NCBI GenBank assembly: GCA_900073065.1
Contig: FJOG01000034.1
Span: 1 to 64,000, forward strand
Direction of reading: 5' to 3'
DNA from: Phialocephala subalpina
Taxonomy: Eukaryota; Ascomycota; Leotiomycetes; Helotiales; Mollisiaceae
Length of the DNA stretch: 64,000 nt
Below, piece after piece: positions 33,328 through 45,026 of the stretch. A program made the translations under genes and the position numbers. The stretch's first letter is position 1. Each line of letters opens with the position of its first letter. The notes below the pieces were generated by a model that worked only from the letters and a program-made list of their open reading frames with translations, was not told where the DNA came from and made no database searches.

Positions 33328-35952
33328 ATGATCTCGGGCGCACTCGGGGCCGATGAGATGCCGAGCTTCTTCATCATCTACGCTCATCGAGACAAGAAAG
33401 GCCGTGCAGATGGAGATGCGGGTGCAGACTTGGTCAACGAGCTCATCAACAACTTCGGCTTGGCAGGCTGCAAGGCCCGTTCCGACCGGGTGCCTGTGCT
33501 GAACATGACGGACACGGCAGAAGATGACTATGTTGCTAAACATATTGTCCTTGAGAACCAGTTTTGTCTGCTACCGAGAAAGATTGCTCTGAAACCAGTC
33601 GACAAGATCATCGTTGTGGCTTCGCAGGTGCTGAGCCGGTATTGTCTCGACAAGGGTGGGAAGGAGTATATGGAGACATTACAGGGCAGCATTGAGGCGG
33701 CCCTGGATCCAGACCTCACTAACCCTGAGGCTAGAGCCATGATTCAAGAAGTCGTAGACGAGTACGCGGGAAAACCAGGCGTCCATCATGTTCTGACTGA
33801 GATCGCAATGGTAACGATCAGGAGCCTGCAGGACAAGAACCCCTATACTATCGTGCCGATCTTGCTCCAGGATACAGAGCTCAAGACCTTGCCGTTCCTG
33901 CCGAAGACGCAGCACTATCTCCGAGCGAGAAAGTATTCCCCGATGATCGACCCAACGTCGCAAATCCCACAATTCCTCTTCTTCGCCGTGCTCGAGAAGA
34001 TCTACGACCACAAGAGCAACATATTCATGACACTAGTCGGGATGTACTTCACCGCCTGCAGTAAGCTGAAAAGCAGCGCTGAAAGCCGCAATATGCCTCT
34101 GGTGGACTACGTTAGGATCCTCAACGAGGAGGTCCTCGAGGAGCTGTCCCGAGGGAGGAAGTACGAGCCGCTAGATGTCAAGAAGCCGTTTGCGAAGGAC
34201 TGGTTCGTGTTTGATGAGTCTGAACCCGTCGCCGAGGTTCCTGCAGCGGCACTAAGACCATTTGCACTATATCCGAAGCCGTCTACGCCCCTCTCTCATC
34301 GGCAGCAAGGTAAGAGAATCGCCCTGCTCTCGGCGGTGTCAACTATATGTGCTAATACGGCGGCCACAGGGTACCTTCGATCGCTAGCCTTCCACGAGAT
34401 GGACTTCCGTATTAATACAATCGAACCAGCGGCCGAAGGAACACTAGATTGGGTACCACGGCATCCTTCCTACCAAAATTGGATGAAGGAGCGCTCGGGA
34501 ATGCTAGGCGTCAGGGGAAAGCCCACCTCAGGCAAGACTACAGTTCTCAAGAGCATTATTTCGAGGAGCCAGGAGGAATTTAAGACGACAGGCCCAGACG
34601 ACCGACTCTTTCTCTTCTTCTTCTTCAAGCGGAGGGGCAGTTACATGGAACGATCGCGGGTCGGCATGTTCCGTGCGCTCCTGCACCAGTTGCTGCGAGA
34701 AGTTCCCATGGCAGGCCACCAGTTTTGGTATTGGATGGAAGAAGAGGCCACCAATGCCCAGCGCAACGCCATGCCGATGGGGCTAGAGGACCTGCGGAGT
34801 TGTTTTCTTTCAAGCCTTACCACCGCATCCTGCTTCTATCGGATTGTCATCGTCGTGGACGCCCTCGATGAGGCCAACGATGACGGCGAGGATACACGGA
34901 TCAACACAGCCCGCGAGGTGATAGCTGATCTACGGTACATTAACAAGACGATGAGTAGTATAGAGAACGCCGACGTACGCATCTGCTTCTCGTGTAGATA
35001 CTACCCAACAATTGCCGTGGACAACGGGCTCGAGATCCGCGTGGAAGAGTGCAATGAGAGCGACATACGCCGGTACGCCGAGACAAGACTTGCAAACTAT
35101 ATTGACCCTGCCCTTCAGAAGTCCCAAGCATATCTCGTGTCTGAGATCGTGAAGCATTCTGGTGGAGTTTTCCTGTGGGTGGTCTTGGTTGTACACGAGC
35201 TCTTGCGTCGATATCGTGATAGGGGGGGTGACTTGAGTAGCAGAGAGGTCCGGTACGGCTTGGAAAATTTGCCAAGAGACCTGGTCAACACATACGAGGT
35301 TATCATACGCGAGAAATGCGAGTCTGACGAGTTTCGCATTCTGGTCGATTGGATAATATCGGCAATGTGGCCCTTGTCATTGGAAGACCTGCGTCACGCC
35401 ATTGCTTGTGACGAGAAATATATGTCGTCAGCGCCAACCCGGTCCAAGTTGTCCGCAGGCTTTCTCCCTGACGACACGGCTATGTCGAGGAGCGTACAGG
35501 AGGTATTATCTGGGCTGGCAGAGGTCAAACAGCACAGCAACGTGCCCACGGTGCAATTTATCCACCAGAGCGTCCTGGATTTCTTTCTCTTTGATCATTA
35601 TGCCGATAGGGGAAACGGCGGGCTGGCGCGAAGACACCATCGACTCGGCGGTTCATGCGGCAACTTCATCCGCATTGAGAGTAGCCGGTGGGAAGGCCTC
35701 GAGGCAGTTGAGCTTGAGTCAATTCCCTTCTGCCGTTACGCGATAGAGAATTGGTTTAAGCACGCCGAGATGGCTCAGCGTAATGGAATGCCTTTGGGCG
35801 GTTTGACTCAAATACTATCACCGCTGCTTGACGAGAGCTGGAAACAGCTTTTGCTTCGCTGGTGGAAGGCGTATATAGCTTTCTATCCGGACTCCTTTCT
35901 GACCGAGCCTTCAGGAATAGAAGTGGCAGCCTATTTCAATATTTCTCTTTAA
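33328..35952 (+). CDS. NACHT STAND receptor with TIR/SEFIR-like N-terminus, C-terminally truncated
   Basis: Two exons, 33328-34309 and 34370-35952; the 60 bp intron (GTAAGA, branch GCTAATA, CACAG) keeps the frame, so it could go unnoticed. Product about 854 residues. Residues about 10-230 have a TIR-like order of strands: SFFIIYAHRDKK, then DLVNELINNFG, then VDKIIVVASQVLSRYC, then YTIVPILLQD. The NACHT part has P-loop GKPTSGKT (34516-34539) and Walker B IVIVVDALDEA (34842-34874), then winged-helix-type sequence up to VQFIHQSVLDFFL. Receptors of this kind normally carry ankyrin, TPR or WD repeats after this point; here the frame ends within 13 bases of an AT-rich tract, so the sensor is lost or never existed. 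The Met at 33358 is an alternative start. Confidence 0.82.
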   Translation: MISGALGADEMPSFFIIYAHRDKKGRADGDAGADLVNELINNFGLAGCKARSDRVPVLNMTDTAEDDYVAKHIVLENQFCLLPRKIALKPVDKIIVVASQVLSRYCLDKGGKEYMETLQGSIEAALDPDLTNPEARAMIQEVVDEYAGKPGVHHVLTEIAMVTIRSLQDKNPYTIVPILLQDTELKTLPFLPKTQHYLRARKYSPMIDPTSQIPQFLFFAVLEKIYDHKSNIFMTLVGMYFTACSKLKSSAESRNMPLVDYVRILNEEVLEELSRGRKYEPLDVKKPFAKDWFVFDESEPVAEVPAAALRPFALYPKPSTPLSHRQQGKRIALLSAVSTICANTAATGYLRSLAFHEMDFRINTIEPAAEGTLDWVPRHPSYQNWMKERSGMLGVRGKPTSGKTTVLKSIISRSQEEFKTTGPDDRLFLFFFFKRRGSYMERSRVGMFRALLHQLLREVPMAGHQFWYWMEEEATNAQRNAMPMGLEDLRSCFLSSLTTASCFYRIVIVVDALDEANDDGEDTRINTAREVIADLRYINKTMSSIENADVRICFSCRYYPTIAVDNGLEIRVEECNESDIRRYAETRLANYIDPALQKSQAYLVSEIVKHSGGVFLWVVLVVHELLRRYRDRGGDLSSREVRYGLENLPRDLVNTYEVIIREKCESDEFRILVDWIISAMWPLSLEDLRHAIACDEKYMSSAPTRSKLSAGFLPDDTAMSRSVQEVLSGLAEVKQHSNVPTVQFIHQSVLDFFLFDHYADRGNGGLARRHHRLGGSCGNFIRIESSRWEGLEAVELESIPFCRYAIENWFKHAEMAQRNGMPLGGLTQILSPLLDESWKQLLLRWWKAYIAFYPDSFLTEPSGIEVAAYFNISL
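34310..34369 (+). other. in-frame 60 bp intron of the NACHT receptor
   Basis: GTAAGA donor, GCTAATAC branch site and CACAG acceptor. Removal joins HRQQ to GYLRSLAF, which is the expected start of the region before the P-loop. Because 60 is divisible by three and has no stop, the reading frame is open with or without splicing. Confidence 0.75.
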
Positions 35953-37859
35953 TTATTTTAGTATCTATAATTTAATTTTGCTATTTATATTATTATTTAT
36001 AATTAGGGAATAAAAATAATAATAAAAATTAAAAATTATAACAAATTTATAATATTTTAAAAACTTATATATAAAAGTAAATTAATTAATTTATAATTTG
36101 CCTTTTTATTTTAATTGAATTTACTTTAATAAAATTTTAAGAAATTAATTTTTTTATATTATTTTATATTTAATATTTTTAAATTTTATATAAAAAGAAT
36201 TTTTAATTAAATATTTATAAAATATAATATTTGATTAATTATTCTTTTTATAATTATAATTATAAATAAAAATTATAATATAATTCATAGTATTTTATTT
36301 TAAATAATATAATTTCGATTAAATTTTTTAAAATACAAAGAAATATTTTTTTTAATTCCTCGTATTATATTTTATATTTAAAATTAATATATATTTAAAA
36401 TTTTTATAAAAAACTTTTTAATATTAAATTTTAAATAATATTTAATTATTTAAAATACGAAATAATTTCTAATATTAAAATTAATTAATTATAAAAGTTT
36501 AAATCAAAATATATATTAATATAAATTAATATAAATTTTTTCGAAAAATTTGGAAATTATATAAAAATTAAAATTAAAAAAGAAATAATTAGTTTTTCTA
36601 AACTTTAATAAAAATGTTAAATATAATCTTCTAATTAATAAAAAGGAATATCTTTTGTATATAATTATTAAAAAAATATTAAAATTTGAATTTATTTATA
36701 TTTTAAGTATTAATATAATCCTTTATATAAATTATTTAAAATTTAATTATATATATATATTTTAAATTTTAAATAAATTTATTATTATATTGTCAATTAA
36801 TAAATAATCGCGCGCTATAAATCATAATTATAAATTTTTTTTAAATATATTTCTATTTAAATTAAAGTTATTAAATACTAAAATAATTAGAATACCAAAA
36901 TATTATTTTGAGATATTAAAATATTAAAATCTTATTCTCTTTATATCCCTATAATTATATAGTTTTTAAAGGGGATTCCAAGGGGTTTCCCTCTAATATT
37001 TGAATCGATTATTATGTAAATATAAGCCAGGGGTCCCAAAGGGTATCCCCTTGGAGTATTTTGAGACTTTGGAAGTTTTAGAACTCGTTTCTATCTAAGG
37101 TATTAAGGCTATTAACCATTAGAAACCAAAACACCAAAATCCTATTCTTTTTATAACTCTTTAATTACGTAATTACGCAGCTCTTAAAGGGGCCTTTAAG
37201 GGGTCTCCTAATAAAGTCGAAAACTTTATAGCCCTTGGTAAGGGCGCGCTTACAAGGTTTATAAAGTAATATATACATCGAAGTAAAAGAAGAAAAAGGT
37301 TATCCATTGGCTTGTTTATCAAACTAATAAATAGATAACTTTTTTCTTTCGAAATAAGAAAAGTATATTATTTTTATATTTATTTATATCTTATATTTTA
37401 TAATCTTCAAAAGCTTCTTTTTTAATACGAAAATATTCAAAATTAAAAGGATTTAATTTATTAAACTTTTATATCAAGGAAAAATTATAATTTAATAAAA
37501 TATAAAACGAATTTGAAATATTTTAAGATTTTAGATATTGGCGATATAAAGGATAAATTACCCATAATTATAATCGAGAATATTTCAAATAGTATTCTAT
37601 TCTCATAATAATTTAAAAGTAATAATTTTTCGAGAGAAATTCGGAATTTTGTATATGGGAACTAATATTATCGTACTTTTAACTTGGGCATTTTACGTTA
37701 TTTGGAAATGTAATAGCATCAGACATCGTTTTCTAACGCTAAATAATAAAGCTGAGATTCTCCGGGCCCTCTTCGTTGTTAAACAAGGACTTGCCCCTTA
37801 TTTGGTTTTATTGTACACAGACACTAATGTCTTTCCTATCTTGATCATGGCCTGTTCGA
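35953..37859. other. AT-rich tract with an older dispersed repeat
   Basis: Mostly A and T. The segment from about 36950 to 37340 has higher GC and is the reverse complement of a segment near 57880-58400. No gene is seen. Confidence 0.6.
36600..37640 (-). repeat. dispersed repeat, copy 1 (inverted relative to copy 2)
   Basis: The words TATAAGCCaGGGGTCCCAAA, GGAGTATTTTGAG and GCGCGCTATAAAT occur here and, as reverse complements, at about 57880-58700. The order of shared words is also reversed, so these are two copies in opposite orientation. Differences are mainly transitions. Ends are not defined; likely a non-coding remnant of a transposon. Confidence 0.65.
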
Positions 37860-39129
37860 CTATTCGTTGTCCCCAGCAGGAAGTGGAACGGAAAGTCCGA
37901 CTCTGTCAATGGTCCTGATGACCTTAATACCAGCAGAGTTCTTCTCCTTCTCTACGACCGAGTCTTTGCGGTCAGTGTCGACGAGAAGTCTGATAAGATC
38001 TGGTCTCATGTAATGGCCACCCTAATGCTGTTAGTCAAATTCTCAACGGCTATATTGGATGTGCTTACAAAGTCAGCGAGAGCTTTGGTCAAGTGGCACT
38101 CGTCAAGATCGATCTGTGAGATTGGTTAGTAATATTTCATGAGACTGAGGTGTCAAACCCTTACATCGACGAAGAGGAGACCTTGGAAGTCTTTCGCTGG
38201 GTTTGGAATCAGTTTTCGTCCATCTGGGGCGAAAATTCTGGCGTGTCCGTTGTATTTGTCTGGGTCCTCCAACTCTGTTCCTGGTGGAGTGTTGAGCTTG
38301 ATGCCCTCTGCAGTGATGGTCTGGAATGGAGCAAGGGTGAAAGTGCCAGTCTCAATGGCATAGGCGGGAGTAACGAGCTGCAGAGTTACAATTAGTCCGG
38401 GAATGCAACAGAAAGGAAATAGACTCTTACATCAGACTGGCTCTCGGCGATATTAGTGCGAGGATCGGGGTATTTCAGAGACGACTCGTCAGGGTACAAT
38501 GGCCATGCGGCAACATGAACTTGCTCTCCGAGGGAGGCAGCGTATGCTTTCAAGAAGGGGTTCATGTTTTCCCAGCAGTTAAGGTGGCCAATTCGACCAA
38601 TCTCAGTGTCGATGACGGATTTGGTGGTATCTCCGGTTCCATCACCGAAAACGAGGCGCTCAACGTGAGTCGCCTTGATCTTGCGGCGATGGTTAATGAC
38701 CTCACCAGTTGGGGAGATCATGACTTGGGTCGTGTACAAAGATGCCAAGTCAAGCTCCGAGTATCCGAGCGAAACAAAAATCTTGTTGGCACGAGCAGCC
38801 TCGCGAATTCTGTTTATCTCTGGGGAGTTCGACTCGAGAGAGTTTTCGCGGTACTTTTTGAGAAGCGGAAGACTCTCCTGGTAGTTAACCTTCCACATCC
38901 AGTATGGATAACCAGGAATCCCTACTAATTATTAGCTAATGATCAGATAAATAGGTAAAAGTCTGTACGTACAGAGTTCAGGGAAAGCAATGAGTTTGCA
39001 GTCGGCCTTTCCCGCCTCATTGATCCAGTGGATAGTCTTCTCGACAGATTTCTGGAGATCAAACCAGCCAGGCTCAGCAGAAACTGCTGCTGCCTTGTAC
39101 TTGCGGAGGTGTGCGATATGTGCGACCAT
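37860..39129 (-). CDS. cyanide hydratase (nitrilase superfamily)
   Basis: Five exons, 38973-39129, 38431-38921, 38165-38377, 38069-38113 and 37860-38021, all GT-AG with matching phases, give 355 residues, the usual length of fungal cyanide hydratases. The catalytic triad is visible: Glu in LIAFPELW (the W comes from the splice), Lys in [17 protein letters not shown], and Cys in [12 protein letters not shown]. Later blocks, [24 protein letters not shown] and [13 protein letters not shown], are those of the cyanide-degrading branch rather than aromatic nitrilases. It would hydrate cyanide to formamide in the cytosol, probably as helical filaments. The 45 bp fourth exon is small but in phase. 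Intact. Confidence 0.9.
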
Positions 39130-40007
39130 GTTGGCGATTTCGTTTGTTGATTACCTTGTTGTAGGTAGCAAAGTAAATGATGATATTGTTGGATGAGATG
39201 AATGATTGTAACCCGAGGAAACCCGAATACTTTATAGATGTCTTTACTGAAGTACGGGATTCTAAGGTACCTCGAAAATATGGCAAGCATGATTCTAGAC
39301 TTATCATCGGCATCTTTGTCACCATGTGAAGACGTACGTAATTCGTGGAGCTGTCATATCCCGACAACCTTGTGGTATCGTATGTGTACAAGATACAATT
39401 TCAGAGGAAGCGGAACATCGGGATCGGGATGATCTTGTAGGATGAATGGCATGATCGGACCTCAAGTTGACACATAGGAAAGTGACTCTGTACGAAGTGA
39501 CGGGGTATGAGCGACATGTTGTGTTATAATTGATTCTGATTACAAGTGCTACTTGATATTAGTCTTAGGTAATGATAGTGGTGGATGCGAAATAACAGTT
39601 CCCTTCGGATCGCTTGACTTTCGGACTTTCGGACTTTCGAAGATGCATCCCAGCATTCTGAAACCACTCCACCCGATGTAGACTACCGACGGCATTTGAT
39701 CGAATCCCGACCTCAAATTTCGAGGGATTCACCGAATGCAGAAGGGCGGCATAAAAAGAAAGGTAGTATATATGAATCCCATACTTCAATATCTGCTCCT
39801 TCGTTTTGCTGATAATTCATATGAATCTTCTGATGACTGGTAAGGAGTCCTTCCCTTAAACTCTCCTGAACATACTTCTTGCAAGCCATCTTACATTTTA
39901 CAAGCTGGTACGCATCGAAAACAATGAAAATGGTGCTTTTCAAAACACTCTCGAAGGCGCGAGTACGCAATGATGCCTCACGCTAAACATCAACAGCTCT
40001 TCTAGTC
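39130..40007. other. upstream region of cyanide hydratase; short unassigned frames
   Basis: The minus-strand frame 39713-39970 (85 codons, containing MACKKYVQESLREGLLTSHQ) might be a part of a small gene, but it has no recognisable domain and no supported exon partners. Otherwise nothing seen. Confidence 0.35.
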
Positions 40008-40270
40008 TCAGATCTCCTTCGCAGGATAGATGATATTCCCATCTCTCGAGAATCTCTCGCTTCTGATTCTGGAACCATTGGACGACAGCTTCATTTTGAA
40101 GACTGGACAACAGTCCATCTTATGGTTACAGATCTTGCCCTCTTGGCTTTGATAGTCGTATTTATATTTCTGTTTCCAGTTGAACAATCCGCACTAGGTT
40201 TATGTCAGGAGGATAATGTGGACGTGGATCGGGAAGCATTACTTTGCAGCACTTCTGGTGGTTTCCAGTT
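40008..40270 (-). pseudogene. degraded copy of the small CxxC protein at 40542-40900
   Basis: The 3' exon at 40008-40193 (starting CGLFNWKQKYKYD after a CTAG acceptor) aligns with the 3' exon of the next gene (CGWYNWKSKLTCK), and later blocks match in the pattern KxKL, NG, RD-x-II-x-AK. A donor GTAATG at 40241-40242 follows HQKCCK, in the position of WKCYH in the intact gene. The 5' exon has no ATG in frame and hits a TAA upstream, so this copy is probably dead. Confidence 0.5.
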
Positions 40271-40541
40271 GAGATCTTTGGGAACCTCCTTTGCTGAAGC
40301 TTCGATCGTGTTTCTTATTGTTGGTTTTGGAATGAGTATTAGGGCTGTGATCTTGATGACCGATCGATCAATCTTGGTGATGCTTGAAGGTTCTGTATTG
40401 AAATAGGAGGCGCGATAATGAGAGGTAGTCGCCAAAGCGCATGTATCATGCATTCACCAAAAGCGCAACGCAAAAAACCATCCTGTGACTCGATACTCCT
40501 CCTTCCCTCAATCTGCATTCCCATCCCCCAAGTCTAGACAC

Positions 40542-40900
40542 CTAATAGATCCCATCCATACCAAAATCCACCTTCGCAGCGTTGATAATATCCTCATCCC
40601 TCAAGATATTCAAATCCTTAACCGCCTTCTTCGCGCCATTCTCTTCGACGAACAGCTTGAGCTTGACGACCAGCCCTTCGTTATCCTTCCGACCGCATTT
40701 GCAGGTCAGCTTCGACTTCCAGTTGTACCATCCGCACTTTTATATTATTAGCGAGTGCGCAAGGGGCAATGAGGAGGGAAGAGGAAAGGGGGAATACGGA
40801 CGTGGTAGCATTTCCAGTGGGTGTAGTTACTGGACTTGTGGTTGGTTCCTTGGATTGTGTAGGTTGGTGCAGGCTTTGAAGAAATCTTGGAGAATGCCAT
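40542..40900 (-). CDS. small protein with a CxxC/CxC (zinc ribbon-like) core
   Basis: Exons 40802-40900 and 40542-40736 (phase 0; donor GTCCGT, acceptor AAAAG) give 97 residues. The junction creates WKCYHCGWYN, a CxxC pair split by the intron, followed by LTCKCGRK. Four cysteines in this spacing could hold one zinc. The rest is charged, with VKLKLFVEENGAKKAV and a C-terminal DEDIINAAKVDFGMDG. I recognise no named family. The neighbouring degraded copy supports the exon structure, since both copies have the intron at the same place. There is no signal peptide. Confidence 0.6.
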
Positions 40901-42247
40901 TTTGATGCGCGCAATGGGATTTTTGTTGCGGTGTTGTGGTATTGTTTTGAAGTGTCGTGTTGAAGTGTTCGAGTGGGAGGAGGAGGGGATCGTTTGCGCC
41001 AACTATCTTGAATACATGGACTTGAAAGGGTTGCGCATCGTGAATCGGCTTTAATTGCGAATACAATCAGATGAAAAGACCAGATGAGACTCATTATGAT
41101 TCTAGCGCGTGAATTGGACAATCACATCAACGTGCAAGACACATGGCACTCAAATTTTTACAGGGCACACTTGCACTGGAACATTCAGGTGTTCAATGTT
41201 CAACCACCCGAAAGGCTAGTGATTACGGACGTTGCCTTCAAAGGTGCCCGGACTTTAGGGCTGTTGGCTGATCCTTACAGGGTAAATTGTGTAGCGAGTG
41301 CTACTTTACTACCACAGCGGCGACGACCCTAAAGCCTTAGGAATATAGCGATTGAGAGCCTGGAGATCTCCTGCTTCAGAGTATTTTAGCGATTCAAGCG
41401 CTAAAGTCTCAAGACCTTTGAAACCGACCTCCGTAGTACACTACAAATCCCGCATCTCCCTGTAAATTATCGTGGCCATTAGAGCCTGAGTAATATTCGC
41501 TTAGGGAATGCGCCCCTGAACAAGCAGACCAACAATGACCCAAAAACAGTTTGTTAACAAAACTAGAGATCAAAAGCTCAGGCTAAGGTATTGCAGTGTT
41601 AAATGTTCCAATGCCAGACTCGAATGAAAACAATACATAGACCTTCGATCAGTGTTGACGAAGTCACATGAGACTCACATGATGCTGCAGGCGGTCGGCC
41701 GCCGCAACAACGGCTGCCCGTAACGCGCCTCTATGCAGCCAGAACAACAAACACCAACCTCTCATCACCGCACACCTCAACGCCCACTTCCATGGCCTTG
41801 GGACACTCGCCCAGTTCGTCGTTGACAGCTGCAGAGGCTTCGAAAATACGCAATGAGAGGATGGGAAGAGAGGAGCCCTGACGATGAGGCTGGATACGAC
41901 ACGCAGAGAAGCCCGCGATGCTGCATGGAAGGAATGTTCCTGGTTGTCTCAGCGCCAATCACGACCCCACGTTGATGCCCGTGATAACGAAAGCTTGTGC
42001 CTGTACTCCCTGTCAGCGGGGATGATGCTTATTAGCACAATGTACTACAGGGAACTGCAGTAGGGCTTCAATCTCGATTCACCGAACTCAACCAGGCTCG
42101 GTCGGCCGTCCCGCTACCAGCTTTTTATAAAGACGGCTTCTTCCCAGCGCAATAGTCAAGGAGAAGCTTCCTCCAGCCCTCCCACTCTCTGCGCCAGATC
42201 AGGACTCCATCGCCGTCAACAATTCACCCTCATTCTCGGTCTACAGG
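40901..42247. other. intergenic region
   Basis: The first part is the upstream region of the small CxxC gene, the last part the promoter of the sphingomyelinase-like gene (TATA-like TTTTTATAAAGAC near 42121). The minus-strand frame at 41731-41958 has no support. Nothing else seen. Confidence 0.4.
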
Positions 42248-44346
42248 ATGGCGAAGATCGTTCTTCCTCTGTTGGCGGTATTGGCAGTTCTCAATGTCGC
42301 TCAGGCTCAACGACCAGGTGCGGCATCCTTCGTTGTGCCTACAGCCTTCCCAACTTCGGTCTTCTCAAGCTACTATGTGAAGGCTGCTCCCACCGTCGAG
42401 CCTCAGCCAGCTCTTTACGACCCAATCCTCAATATCACGTTCCCGCTCAACCTCACCAACCCCGACACGATTCCCACGGCGGATCTTGATCCGGTGTACT
42501 ACCCGCCAGCAATTGCAAATTTGACCGATGCTAGCTCCGAGGCTTTGGTCAAGTTTGCCTTGTCCGAAATCAAGAGCATCATTTATGAAAGTGGGGGACT
42601 GTCAGGAAACTGCTCAAAATGCATTGCTGCGTTGAGTGTGGGGAAGTTTCTTGCTCAGACGGCTCCTGAGTACGTACCGAATGCCATGGTCTCGTTGTGT
42701 CAATCGACTGGCTTCGTATCGAATTCGTCTTGTAAGACATCTTACGAAGCTGGAAACTTTGGTGCTATCTGGACTCAAGTTCTGGCTTTGGCAGATGTCA
42801 CGGGTCTGGATGGGAGATATATCTGCAGCACGCTCAGCACCACCTTCTGTTCGGTTCCGACCACAAGCCCACTGAACGTAACTGGATTGTTCCCGAAACC
42901 GAAGCCCAAGAATGCGACTGCTCCGAAGGCAAGTGGGAAGAAGGTGAAGGTGCTTCATCTGTCAGATTTCCATCTCGATGCTCGTTACTCAGTAGCGTCT
43001 GAAGCGAATTGCACTTCTGGTCTTTGCTGCAGATACTCCTCTGCGCTAACTTCCCAAGCAGTGTTCCCCGCACCGCTGTACGGAGCTTACAAGTAAGTCA
43101 ATAGCCTACCTCACTGAAACTTGCTGACTGAGGAAGGTGTGATACACCATATTTCCTGGGTCTATCAGCTTTGCAATCTATTGCTGCTTTGACTGGAACC
43201 GGAGATACATATTCAAGCCCCGCCTGGACCATCTACACTGGTGACTTGGTCTCCCACGACCCTGAGAATGAGATGTCTCAGGCATACGTTGAGTACACAG
43301 AGACTAGCATCTACAGCATGTTCAAGTCCTACATCAAAGGTCCTGTCTTCGCCGTTCTCGGCAACCACGACTCGAGCCCCGAGAACATTGACGCACCACA
43401 CAAGCTTCCCGGTCCGCTTGGTCAGCAATTCAGCTGGAACTACGACCATCTCTCAGGACTTTGGCTGAACAATGGCTGGATTGACGAAGCTACGGCCAAG
43501 GAAGCTTCCACTCATTATGGTGGATACTCAGTCAAGAACCACTACGGACTTAGAATTATCACAATCAACACCGACTTCTGGTACCGAACCAATTACCTCA
43601 ACTACATCAACACGACAGACCCAGATGTTTCCGGGATGCTATCCTGGCTCATCACCGAGCTTCAGGCTGCTGAAGATGCTGGGGAGCGAGTCTGGATAAT
43701 TGGTCACGTCCTCACTGGATGGAGTGGAACAAATCCTCTCGTCAACCCCACCGATCTCTTCTACCAGATTGTCGACCGCTACTCACCACACGTCATCGCT
43801 AACACTTTCTGGGGTCACACACACGAAGATCAAATCATGATCTACTACTCAAATAATGGAACAGTAATGAATTCTAGCACGGCTCAAACCCCAGGCTGGA
43901 TCGGACCCAGTGTGACTCCCTTGACGAACCTCAACTCCGGATTCCGAATGTACGAAGTCGATACCGGCTCCTTTGACGTCTATGAGGCATACACATTCTA
44001 TTCTGATGTCAACGCATACTCGACACTCAACGCTACTGGTCCTACGTATCAATTCGAATACTCTACAAGAGACGCCTATGGCCCCTCTGTCGACTGGCCT
44101 GAGGATGCACCGCTTAATGCTACGTTCTGGCATGGGTTGACGGAGGCCATGGAAACGAATCGAACCTTGGTCACGACTTTCAATACGTACCAAGGAAAGT
44201 CGAGCATCAAGAGTCCGAACTGCACGAGTGATGCATGTGCTGAGGCGAAGATTTGTTACATGAGGGCTGGGAGTGCGTCGATTGGGAAGAATTGTCCGCA
44301 AGGATTTGACTCAGTTCAATCTCCGTATACAGGGAAGAACTTTTAA
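42248..44346 (+). CDS. secreted acid sphingomyelinase-like phosphodiesterase
   Basis: Exons 42248-43092 and 43137-44346 (phase 2) give 684 residues. A signal peptide ends near residue 20 (LAVLNVAQA). A saposin-B-like segment follows at about 120-205 with its paired cysteines (CSKCIAAL, then MVSLCQSTG, then YICSTLSTTFC). The calcineurin-like metallophosphatase motifs are in order: LHLSDFHLDARY, YTGDLVSHD, LGNHDSSPEN, WIIGHVLTG and FWGHTHEDQ. These bind two metal ions, normally zinc. The enzyme would cleave sphingomyelin-type or other phosphodiesters outside the cell or in the vacuole; the exact substrate in fungi is uncertain. Several N-glycosylation sites are present. Intact. Confidence 0.92.
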
Positions 44347-45026
44347 TGATATACATAATGACTGCTAATGAGGGATGAGAGATGCGATGAGCGTCCCCGA
44401 GTTTTCCTCCACGTCGACGCCCAGACATTCCTGCTGTCACGTGTGCGCCTGCCTTGCGTGCTTTCGTACCCCCTAGTGGGTTCCAATCTCCTCTAATATT
44501 TACTGCTCGCGTCTTTTTTTCATACTCTGGGTATACGTTTGATCTCAAGCGCGGTCTTCATGCTCTGGGTTACCTTTCATTTCCACATGTCAACGATGTC
44601 GTCAGACTTCAGTCAGCATTTCATCTACCAAGCACTTGCCAGGAAGTCGAATCTGGAAAGGCTCAACTTTCTCTCGGGAATCCGATTTGCTCTCTGAAAT
44701 TCCGAGGTCTGTTTTTCATCGTTCCTTGTGTGTCATACTTTCAGTGAGGTTCCATCTCATTCCCGAGTATTTCCACACGAGCGAGCCATCCGTAACGATC
44801 AACGATCTTTAGCGGAGAAGGCGGGGTCAGCCTCAACCTCTCTTTCCCCACCAATGAGTTCCCAACATGGATGACTGGAACCGTTCGGGAATAAGTTTGT
44901 TAGCTCTGACATTCAGTTTAACTGTGTTAGACTCTTCAATGTCTTCATTCGAGATGTCAGACTCGACCCCTTCCTTTTCATCTCTCGCATTTTCTGATAC
45001 GCTTTGTCCTCACTCTGCTCAGAAAC
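44347..45026. other. intergenic region
   Basis: 3' flank of the sphingomyelinase-like gene and promoter of the monooxygenase. No gene seen. Confidence 0.4.

Noticed and set aside
41731..41962. Two overlapping minus-strand frames
   Set aside because: No domain, no consistent splice sites; probably chance.
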